From NCBI GenBank assembly GCA_036939975.1, contig JALLPB010000584.1:1-14461 (forward strand): a stretch of DNA of 14,461 nt. The letters run 5' to 3'. Positions within the stretch are counted from its first letter, which is position 1. The number at the start of each line of letters is the position of its first letter. The notes beneath the pieces are model-generated. The model saw only the letters and a list, made by a program, of their open reading frames with translations, did no database searches and was not told where the DNA came from. The stretch is from Cyclostephanos tholiformis (Eukaryota > Bacillariophyta > Thalassiosirophyceae > Thalassiosirales > Thalassiosiraceae). Both the position numbers and the translations under genes were made by a program. Positions 7,750 to 14,461 of the stretch are shown here, piece after piece.

Positions 7750-8457
7750 CAAAAGATCCAACATAGTGATGGTTTTGTAGGTGGAAGTTAAGAGAGAACA
7801 AAAGATCATTGGTCAGCTTTTTTCACCGCATCCTCTGGATTGTCAACTATTGACGGTGCAATGTGGATTAACTTGCGGAAAAATTGAGGTATACCGTTGT
7901 GTGTGAAAAGTGTGAGAGCTCGTGTATGGTCAGAACATGAGCTAAGGAGAAGATAAAACAGGGTGTCGCCATCGTCAAATTATCGTAAGCTAAGAAAGCA
8001 ATAGACTTTGTCACATGGTCACATTATACACACTGCCTCTAGCCGTTGCTTTTAGGCACATAAGTCATTGGGACAGTAGTCATACACAGTAAGTACCTAA
8101 TGTATTGCTACTTTATAAAATTCATGATAGTGTATTTGTCTAAACAAGTAGTGCATCTAAACAAGTAGTGCACGAATGTAAAGGAGCTGAAAATTCTGCG
8201 AGACATGTCACTATACCTTATATTATCTATTGAATTGGTCTGTCAATGACTTGGAAGTAAGAGCGGATTTGTACAACACGCTTAGTGAAAATTTTACAGC
8301 TTGGGGCAGCTCGATATTAAGTTTGGGTGAAAGCATATTGTGCATGATTTATACAACATCGGGCACAAAAGGAACATTTCGTTCTTTTCTTCATAATCTT
8401 GGGGAAATTGATCTCGAATCAGGATTGAGTGAAGCAAGGTGCTCTTCAAGTTGAGCG
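7750..8457. other. Non-coding interval after GH16
   Basis: No supported gene. It holds the presumed 3' end of the GH16 transcript, a 10-nt direct repeat ACAAAAGATC (7749-7758 and 7798-7807), an 8-nt tandem at 8010-8025 and a 17-bp tandem at 8139-8172. A 74-codon frame at 8230-8454 starts on TTG and has no recognisable content. Confidence 0.55.
8139..8172. repeat. Two perfect tandem copies of a 17-bp unit
   Basis: TCTAAACAAGTAGTGCA occurs twice in a row (8139-8155 and 8156-8172) with no mismatch. It lies in non-coding sequence and is probably a slippage or minisatellite seed. Confidence 0.85.
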
Positions 8458-8847
8458 TTACGCCCCATCAAAGACGAAAACGCCGCAATCATCTTCTATT
8501 GTTGAGGAGGGTATTGTTTGCTGCGGACAGGACGGTAAGTCGACTTCTGCTGGGTGGTGCACCTGCTCACTAGCAATAGAAAGATAATCCTGATCCATCA
8601 TGATGCTAGGCCTCTCGTGTTGGGCGGAGCAGCCGCTTCGAGAGATCACACGGAGACGCCGCGCCGTGGTGATTAGAATGAACATTCTCCATGTCGCCAA
8701 CTCGTAGTGAGAGGAAATATCGGTGTCTTGATCCTCTGATTCTGGAGTGCTCGTAAGGCACTTCTTTATTGGGATGGGTTTGCTCGATCCTCTGATGAAG
8801 TGGATCGGAGTGGAGACAGAGGGACCTCGAGACTGCGCTGACAACAT
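8458..8847 (-). CDS. Hypothetical protein, 129 aa
   Basis: The frame begins with a true ATG and ends with TAA. I do not recognise a domain. The protein is Ser/Thr/Pro-rich at both ends. The centre (about 48-70) reads YELATWRMF followed by a basic stretch with RRLR and could be a short helix. An acidic patch precedes it (ESEDQDTD, about 36-43) and another lies near the C-terminus (EDD, about 118-120) before the hydrophobic end GVFVFDGA. No signal peptide or membrane segment is evident. It lies divergent to the 307-aa gene with 440 bp between the starts. A longer transcript or extra exons cannot be excluded. The mixed but structured composition argues for a real gene; moderate to low confidence. 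Confidence 0.45.
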   Translation of the reverse strand: MLSAQSRGPSVSTPIHFIRGSSKPIPIKKCLTSTPESEDQDTDISSHYELATWRMFILITTARRLRVISRSGCSAQHERPSIMMDQDYLSIASEQVHHPAEVDLPSCPQQTIPSSTIEDDCGVFVFDGA

Positions 8848-9287
8848 GTAGGTGTTCGTTAGGCTCTTGCCTTTTGTCTTCTCTCACTGTGTTCCAGTAG
8901 TATTTGTTGTGGGACCTTTGAAGATGTTGTCAGGGATGGTCCTTCAGTGTGAGAAATTTTGTGCAAGAATAGATAATTTTGGTGCTTCTCAACCCAAAAA
9001 GATGAGAATCAAATGAATCTTGGATCTTCTTAAAAGGGGAGACATGAAAAATAATCTTACCTATGGTAGTACGGCACATGCCGTGGCTACTTCCTACTTA
9101 CGTGATATTCACACAAGGATCGGAACTGTGGAGTGTCGGTCATGCCATGAACCATAACAAAACACCCTGCATTTAGGCCGACACCCTCCGCCCGGCATCG
9201 TTATTATCACGACAATTATCGTGGTGACGAAATTAGTGTTCATCCCCAGTACTCTACAGTTAATTTGACACTCAGTACGGAAGTTGC
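8848..9287. other. Divergent intergenic region between two unrecognised genes
   Basis: This 440-bp stretch presumably holds both promoters. It contains an imperfect 16-bp palindrome (9208-9223, 14 of 16 positions self-complementary) about 65-80 nt before the start of the 307-aa gene. No convincing TATA box or other motif is seen. Confidence 0.45.
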
Positions 9288-10211
9288 ATGAGTCCTCAGT
9301 TTAGTGCCATCATTAGTGTAAATACATCTTTCTCCAGCCACAATTGTGGCTGGTCGAGCAACGCTTCCTCGGGCACCTCGTCCGTTGCTGACTTAGCTTG
9401 GGTGTCAAGTGCAGAACATTCCTTTCATAAAATCGAGTCTGAGAGCAGCAGCGAGACTCCGCTGAATCCTTCCGAGCCTCTACACAAGAGGTCGTCCTCC
9501 TGCGTTTCATTGTCCCTCAAGAGTCAACATTTTCGATCTTTATACGGATCCGCGTTTTTGTCTGGTATTTTTGCTTACATTGCCCAAGAGCTGGGTGGTG
9601 AACCTGTCATCTCTCAGGATGTCGCCGCTTATCCTGCGGCAGTTGGTTGCGACAGCGTGAGCGAACCGTTCCACAAGAGGGCTCGAATCACACCGTCTTC
9701 TGAAAGTCAGCCGAAGTCGTCCTCGGCTCAGTCTAGCCCCGCTGAAGGATCTGGCAGTGGTGTCCCGTCACCCACTGTCGTGTTTCCTTGGATTTCAACG
9801 TCTGCCACCCAGATCGATCTATTTAATGACTCCGTACACGAGCTCCAGGACACGACCTTCCCCTCCTTGCCTCAGATCCCCGTTGATGTCTCATTTTTTT
9901 CCTCCACTCAACTCGTCGCTGCAATGGATGAGGCAGGGGACCATGAAGACGGGAAAGAAGATGGGGGGCCCTACTATGGCTGGTTTGTCTCGACCGACGA
10001 CGAAGAAGCAGATGTTTCTGAAGCTTTTCCATTCACTCGCTTCCCAGACGCGAAGCCAGATCTTGCGTTCAGGGCGATCAATGCGCCTACCGGGGCAAAT
10101 CAGGATCTCAAAGTTCAACAAGCACTCGCCGAGGATACCATCGACGATGTGCTTCGCGATCTCATCGGACCTCATGTGGGGTTGCGGAGTGGGGGCCAAT
10201 CTTCTTGTTAG
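9288..10211 (+). CDS. Hypothetical Ser-rich acidic protein, 307 aa
   Basis: A single uninterrupted exon with an ATG start. I recognise no catalytic domain. The first 160 residues are Ser-rich and probably disordered. They contain a repeated short motif S-E-P-L/F-H-K-R at about 62-68 and 125-131; the second runs into a basic KRAR cluster that could be a nuclear signal. Between the copies lies a more hydrophobic block (FLSGIFAYIAQELGGEP). A strongly acidic region (about 214-245) surrounds the aromatic motif GGPYYGWFVSTDDEE. The C-terminal 60 residues look folded, with PDLAFRAINAP and a helical AEDTIDDVLRDL. These blocks give the impression of a diatom-restricted family, but I cannot verify that. 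An acidic, Ser-rich protein with a basic motif could be nuclear or regulatory. Its coding reality is well supported by length and by the acidic and aromatic C-terminal blocks. Confidence 0.65.
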   Translation: MSPQFSAIISVNTSFSSHNCGWSSNASSGTSSVADLAWVSSAEHSFHKIESESSSETPLNPSEPLHKRSSSCVSLSLKSQHFRSLYGSAFLSGIFAYIAQELGGEPVISQDVAAYPAAVGCDSVSEPFHKRARITPSSESQPKSSSAQSSPAEGSGSGVPSPTVVFPWISTSATQIDLFNDSVHELQDTTFPSLPQIPVDVSFFSSTQLVAAMDEAGDHEDGKEDGGPYYGWFVSTDDEEADVSEAFPFTRFPDAKPDLAFRAINAPTGANQDLKVQQALAEDTIDDVLRDLIGPHVGLRSGGQSSC

Positions 10212-11327
10212 CCAGTCTTTTTAATAACTGCACCGATGACAGCCATTCATTGCTCAGTTACTCTCTTTTTGTTTGGCAAGAAATCAGTCTGTGCTGCACT
10301 GTATTTTTTATCCGTTCGGAATCAGATGCCTTCGCGAGGAAAAAGCTCGACTATCATGCAACTGTATTTTTCTCATCTGTCACTGTCGAGGCAAAGGACA
10401 GGCTTTTGGGCATGCTCCTCATATTCTGGGTGGAAGGAACGAAATGAGCAGCAAAAGATATAAGCGATGATAATTGCTAAATTGTTGGTCTTTCAAATTC
10501 AGCTTTAGATACCACTTTACAAACAAGCCACGGCGGTCCACATCATGCGACTAGCTTGGAACGTGATCGAAACTGAAACGGCGATTACAGTTGGCAAATA
10601 TTTTCTCTTCGGCATCATACCGCGCTTGATAAAGCACGAATGAAGGGGGCTTTGACCACGTCTCCCGACCGAGACAGTCCCAATAGATGGGGCTAGTACT
10701 TGTGTTCGTTGCCAACAAATCGATTCGCTTGATCTTCGAACACACTCGCCGCAAAAAAAAATGAAACCCCCGTGTCGTTGATGTGTTTATATTGCACGGC
10801 AGTATCGGATCCTCGGACGTGGATTTAGTCGGGACCTTTCGCGGACCGTGCGTATTAACATGAAATATATAAGGATGTCAAATCGTCAATTCGCAGCGCG
10901 TCACTCACTCACACATCTAGTGTATAGAATAATATGATGTTGTCTTGATCTATCCCCTTATGAGGTCGAAGTTCAATGCCATCGTTCGGAGAGAGAGAAT
11001 CTTGTCATTAACGAGAAATTGATTGGCGTCCAGATTGATTGCACAGTGATCAAATGACTCGGCACGAAGAGCGTCGGTGGCGGCTGCCGACGATGTAAGA
11101 GATTATAATATCTCAGTGGGAGCTATTCTGGGCGGAATCGTTTTCCCATTATGGTCCTTGGAGTTAAGAGTGGAACCTTATCGGAGAGAAAAAGATGGGC
11201 ATCTCTCCGGGGTACCATACACCGTTCGTAATCCCAACAACAGTGTGAGAAAAATGACATACATTTTTAACTCCCCCGCCAGCACGCTCGCAGAGCCATA
11301 AAAGGAAAAATAATATCTAGGAAAACA
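10212..11327. other. Long non-coding interval before the TVP15-like gene
   Basis: No supported gene in about 1.1 kb. Frames of 60-80 codons here either start on non-ATG codons (10551-10754 minus, 11077-11301 plus) or have no recognisable content (10205-10470 plus). It includes a good TATATAAG box at 10866-10873 and an A run at about 10755-10763. A 5' untranslated exon of the downstream gene may lie here. Confidence 0.5.
10866..10873 (+). promoter_or_regulatory. TATA-box candidate
   Basis: TATATAAG is a consensus-quality TATA box on the plus strand. It lies 455 nt before the ATG of the TVP15-like gene, so it would imply a long or spliced leader, or a separate transcript. Confidence 0.25.
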
Positions 11328-12221
11328 ATGGACGGGGAAACACCCTCCTGGCTCGAGGAGGGGGAATCGACAGATCCTCCCCCTCCGGTACCGCCGCCCA
11401 CGAAACCGGATGCGTCCAATGCGACCGCCCCCGCGGCTGGCTCCGCTCGCGACGCCCCTGCCATTGACAACGTCTCCGGCTCGATCCTTGCCTCCATGAC
11501 CTCGATGAGGGATAAGTCCAACGCGCCCCCCGCCGCCGCCCCCGCCGCGACGACGGCCGAGGGAGGCGACAAGGAGGAGCTGTCAAAGTTGATAGTCTTC
11601 ATGCGTGCGCTCAACATGGCCGCGGCGGCGCTGTTGATCACGACATCGGTGAGTCGGTCCCAGCGTGCCACCACTACCTGTGCACATGAATTAGTAATTT
11701 AATCGCGTTCTGCATGGTGATGATATTATGACCAATACTACGTCGCGCCCAGCTGAATCGTCATCTTCTCACCCCCCTCATCTCCCCCCCCACCCCCCCC
11801 ACCCACCCACCCACCCGCACAGATAATCCAAATGGTCGGCATTCCTGCCATTTCCGTCTGGGTGCTGGCCATCTACGCCACCTGCGGCGGACTCCTCGTT
11901 TGCTGCCTCGAGACGCAGCTGAAATTCATCCGCACCGTTATCGCCATAAACTTCGGCTTCCTCTTCCATTCCGTCTATCGCATGCTTTTCTACTGCCTCA
12001 TGGCGAGCGTCTGCTGGACGTACGAGGGCATCCTCGGGAGGGCCACGGCCATAGTGCTGGGGTGCGTTGCGGTGTTCAACACTTACGTGCTATGTCGGTA
12101 CCCGTCGTATAGGAAGATGAGGGAGGACATCGCCGCGGAGGAGGATAAAAGGGTCCAGGCGAAAATCAACCAGCAGGTTCGCAAGCAGGCGATAAGCAAT
12201 ATGGGATGGGGGAGAAATTGA
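11328..12221 (+). CDS. TVP15-like / COPI-associated Golgi membrane protein
   Basis: Exons 11328-11648 and 11823-12221 encode 239 aa. Residues 1-85 are Pro/Ala/Ser-rich and likely disordered and cytosolic. Four hydrophobic segments follow at about 89-111, 115-136, 150-172 and 177-197, with a charged C-terminal tail rich in Lys, Arg, Glu and Gln. The pattern R-A-L-N in the first helix, L-E-T-Q between helices 2 and 3, a Phe-rich third helix after an Arg, and a C-R-Y-P-S-Y exit fits the COPI-associated family (Pfam COPI_assoc, yeast TVP15). These are small tetraspan Golgi vesicle proteins of poorly defined function. The start is the first ATG in frame. Splicing falls within helix 1 and is required to complete it. 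The low-complexity N-terminal extension is longer than in yeast TVP15. An unrelated tetraspan protein remains possible; the family call rests on topology and a few residues. Confidence 0.7.
11649..11822 (+). other. TVP15-like gene intron (174 nt, phase 0) with C-rich 3' end
   Basis: The donor is GTGAGT at 11649, and the acceptor GCACAG ends at 11822. The polypyrimidine tract is almost entirely C (about 11770-11817), with long C runs and four ACCC units. An in-frame TAA at 11700-11702 means an unspliced message would be truncated. Confidence 0.88.
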
Positions 12222-13109
12222 AGTAGGGGGGGGGGATGAAGGGGGGGATGAGCGCATCATTGAAATTCTATATATGTTCGTGATTGAAAAAATCATTCCA
12301 TTTTTCTATCACGTCATAATGATGGCGTTTTGATTGCGCTCCGTTGTCGGTTTAACATTTATTCTGAATATCTAATGCTCCACATGGAGATGAATGGACA
12401 CGATTTCTTCATGTTATATCATTATTACGAATGTCAGTCTCCTTGTTCCTCTTGTAGTGATTCGGTTTTTATATCGTACTCATTCCATCCATGCTTAAAG
12501 TACGAGACAACCAAACAGACGGACAGATGAGCTGAAATAAATTGGCAGATAAATAGACATAACATACTAGTATAGAGAATAAGTTCATCATACTGAGGAC
12601 ACAAAAATGTTTCCACTTTCTGATGTTGGTTGAAGGGATGCAATCACAAGAGCTGCGATGGTAAACACAGTTGAAGCCCCACTTGAATGATACCAGCAGC
12701 AATGAAATAATGATGGAAGGTGCCGTCATGATCTATCATTGCCAACGGGGCAATTTATCATGGTGGGCTATGTGCCAAATGTTGATATTAAACAGCTGAT
12801 TGTGGGAAGAATTTTAGGAACAGCACAAGAGGAGGAGGTGATGTCCTGTACTACCTGATAATTTCTTCATAATGGGTATAATTAGCGATGTAAGAAACAA
12901 TACGCGTTTCCTCGAATAATGTTGTGCCGTCAAAGAACTCTTTGTTGGGCGACTTGGGTAATCAAGGACAGTAGGATAAGAATCTTAATTGCTATCTCTA
13001 GCTACAAATATCATTCGCCAATAAAACGGCTGACTATTGAGAGTTGAAACTCGCTTGCGCAAGAGGCTGTCGATATTCATTTGTAAGGTCTAAAATTTGA
13101 GGAGAGAGG
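12222..13109. other. Intergenic interval between TVP15-like and tandem-domain genes
   Basis: No supported gene in about 0.9 kb. It begins with G runs just after the stop codon (about 12226-12249) and then turns AT-rich, as expected for two converging 3' ends. Short frames at 12330-12530 (plus) and 12434-12729 (minus) overlap, lack recognisable content and look spurious. Confidence 0.55.
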
Positions 13110-14117
13110 TTACTTATCAATCATTTCCCAGTACGAATCGAAGAAACTGGAATAGATGCTTGACTCCCGCCCAGCTGTCGCTCGTTCTTCATCTACACCA
13201 AAGACTCCACCCTCCGCTGAGTTGACATTTTCCACCTTGAGACCGTCGTCATAGTTGTCGCCGACACCCTTTGGAGGGGATAGGGGAGGTGACTTCGCCT
13301 TCGTCGTCCCTCCTCCCCTAATTTCCTCATCATAGTTTTCCACGAGAGTTTGTGTCGCCGTTGCGGCTAGGGCGACAAACTTGGGAGGTGGCCTCCCAGC
13401 GAGACTACCACCCAAAACCATTTTTCTCCTCTTGCATTGATCGGCAGACTCGTCCTTGGAGACGACATCGCTCGACGGCGACCTCAATAAGTCCTCCCGG
13501 GACGGCGGGGGTCGTCGAGCGCCATCGACCCGCTGCCCCTGCCCACCGCTGTCCGTCGGTGCGGAATGCTCAACGACGTCACCGTCCTCCACATCTCGAT
13601 CCTCACAGCGATCGCAAATTGGAGTCATCTTCCGCCTTGACTGTTGTTGTATCTCATCATATTCATAAGGAGCTACGACGCATGTGTTCTTCCCAACGAT
13701 TCTCCTAAACTCATTCCAAGCTACCACTTCGTCATTGTCACACTTTCTCCTAAGATCTTCGAATATGCATGCTTGTTTATACCTCTTGAACTCAATACGC
13801 CGAATGGGACTTATCCAATGGCTGCGATTCTGCCCGCAATCCTTCACTAGTTTGAAGATCCAATTTGGCCCTGGTTCATCGTATTGAAACGGAGATACAA
13901 CGCACGTGTTCTTCCCCACAATTCTCCTAAACTCATTCCAAGCTCGCACCTCGTCGTTCTCATAAATTTTCCTCAGCTTTTCAAATTCACATGCTTTTTT
14001 GTACCTCTTGAACTCAATACGCCGAATGGGAGTGATCCAATGGTTATTGTTTTGCCTGGCCCCCTTCACCAGTTTGGTGGTCCAATCCGGCCCTGGTAAA
14101 TGAACTATCGGAGGCAT
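13110..14117 (-). CDS. Tandem 74-aa-domain protein, possibly nuclear/DNA-binding
   Basis: A single exon of 335 aa starting at the first in-frame ATG; an in-frame stop lies about 40 nt upstream. The N-terminal half is two directly adjacent 74-residue repeats (residues 8-81 and 82-155), identical at about 54 positions. Each starts with PGP-D/N-W, carries HWI-T/S-PIRRIEFKRYK-K/Q-AC-x-FE, then NDEV-x-AWNEFRRIVGKNTCVV, and ends in YDE. I do not recognise it as a named family. The W-(S/T)P-x-R-x-x-(F/E)-x-R pattern followed by DE-x-x-AW-x-x-F faintly recalls MBD/TAM-like DNA-binding modules of diatom chromatin proteins; that is inference only. The rest (156-335) is low in complexity: C-D-R-C at about 166-169, Pro- and Ser-rich acidic stretches, a CKRRK cluster usable as a nuclear signal, and a distinct aromatic C-terminus (SSFFDSYWEMI). 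No signal peptide or membrane segment. The gene is real with high probability; the function is unknown. Confidence 0.75.
   Translation of the reverse strand: MPPIVHLPGPDWTTKLVKGARQNNNHWITPIRRIEFKRYKKACEFEKLRKIYENDEVRAWNEFRRIVGKNTCVVSPFQYDEPGPNWIFKLVKDCGQNRSHWISPIRRIEFKRYKQACIFEDLRRKCDNDEVVAWNEFRRIVGKNTCVVAPYEYDEIQQQSRRKMTPICDRCEDRDVEDGDVVEHSAPTDSGGQGQRVDGARRPPPSREDLLRSPSSDVVSKDESADQCKRRKMVLGGSLAGRPPPKFVALAATATQTLVENYDEEIRGGGTTKAKSPPLSPPKGVGDNYDDGLKVENVNSAEGGVFGVDEERATAGRESSIYSSFFDSYWEMIDK
13653..14096 (-). repeat. Tandem in-frame duplication, period 222 bp
   Basis: Copy 1 is 14096-13875 and copy 2 is 13874-13653 on the minus strand, exactly abutting. Two tracts are identical between copies at the nucleotide level: 30 nt (13780-13809 and 14002-14031) and 24 nt (13699-13722 and 13921-13944), both offset by 222. 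Other parts are diverged. Confidence 0.92.
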
Positions 14118-14461
14118 AATAATGGTTGACAATTCTTCTGGGGGTCGAGATAGTCAATTCTTCCTCTGCCTTTTGCGTTGCGGAAACAGTTTGCTGTTTG
14201 CAATGGCTTTTAGCTCTCTACCTTTTGTTCGGTTGTTGTGTCCGCGATACATCATGTTATTATGAACACCAATTGCAAGTGCTTTTTTTTAGAAACAAGC
14301 CTAGAGGGGCTTCGCACTGTGGTTTCCGGCCGGGCAAAAAGACTAATTGGTCTTTTCTTGCAACTAGGTTTTCTGACAGTCCTCAGCATTCCCAAGAAGT
14401 AAGTAAGTATCAATATCGCTAGCGGCATCATCGGAGGATGCTGGCAGCGATACTTTTTTGA
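14118..14461. other. Upstream flank of the tandem-domain gene, to window end
   Basis: The promoter of the minus-strand gene should lie here. No ATG-initiated frame of interest is seen; the 98-codon plus-strand frame starts on TTG. The interval includes a small hairpin around 14337-14356 (AAAAGAC against GTCTTTT) and a larger one at 14414-14452. Confidence 0.5.
14414..14459 (+). other. Stem-loop followed by a T run
   Basis: A 7-bp outer stem (14414-14420 with 14446-14452) and an inner stem (14425-14429 with 14437-14441, extended by a C-G and a G-T pair) share one axis, with a 2x2 internal loop and a 7-nt apical loop. CTTTTTT follows immediately. It looks like a terminator-style hairpin or the 3' end of a Pol III-type small RNA, but the window ends here and no RNA family is recognised. 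Confidence 0.35.

Noticed and set aside
8139..8172. CRISPR-like repeat
   Set aside because: Only two copies with no spacer, in a eukaryotic context; it is a simple tandem duplication.
8230..8454. 74-aa plus-strand frame
   Set aside because: It starts on TTG, has no recognisable domain and no supporting splice context.
10551..10754. 67-aa minus-strand frame
   Set aside because: It begins on a TTG codon and has no recognisable motif.
4788..11215. Shared 14-mer GCATCTCTCCGGGG at about 4789 and 11209
   Set aside because: A single 14-nt match between two non-coding places in a 14-kb window is close to what chance allows and the flanks differ.
11077..11301. 74-aa plus-strand frame just before the TVP15-like gene
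   Set aside because: It begins on GTG, ends before the TVP15-like ATG and is not joined to it by any plausible splice sites.

Overview
The window looks like nuclear DNA of a diatom or close stramenopile. The evidence is: compact genes with short GT-AG introns (69 to 198 nt); an ASAF-type secondary-plastid targeting motif followed by a twin-arginine lumen signal; a second protein whose N-terminus resembles the same kind of presequence; a KRE6/SKN1-type GH16 glucan transglycosylase of the sort diatoms use for chrysolaminarin; and many long G/C homopolymers and microsatellites. No genus can be assigned from the sequence alone. There is no rRNA, tRNA, CRISPR array or transposase that I can recognise.

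Layout, left to right. Positions 1-491 hold a 211-bp foldback (two-arm inverted repeat with a further palindrome inside each arm) and the probable promoter of a small gene. At 492-941 (+) is a short protein with a complete plastid and thylakoid-lumen presequence but an unrecognised 70-residue mature part. At 1115-4397 (-) is a four-exon ABC-F ATPase with two nucleotide-binding domains and a long basic N-terminal extension. Its reading frame is broken and restored by two opposite one-base shifts in homopolymers. A 928-bp divergent intergenic region (4398-5325) separates it from a three-exon KRE6/SKN1-like GH16 enzyme at 5326-7749 (+), which has an EGF-like module and a C-terminal membrane segment.

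The right half is sparser. Two divergent unrecognised genes follow: 8458-8847 (-), 129 aa, and 9288-10211 (+), 307 aa. After about 1.1 kb of non-coding sequence comes a two-exon, four-TM protein of the TVP15/COPI-associated type (11328-12221, +). After another 0.9 kb there is a single-exon gene (13110-14117, -) whose N-terminal half is a 74-residue domain duplicated in exact tandem. The window ends in a stem-loop followed by a T run.

Functional links between neighbours are loose, as expected in a eukaryotic genome. The GH16 enzyme and the TVP15-like protein both belong to the endomembrane system. The first gene and the ABC-F gene both look plastid-directed. The items most worth following up are the tandem 74-aa domain protein, the paired homopolymer frameshifts and stop-free 3n introns of the ABC-F gene, the lumen-targeted protein of unknown function, and the nested foldback.
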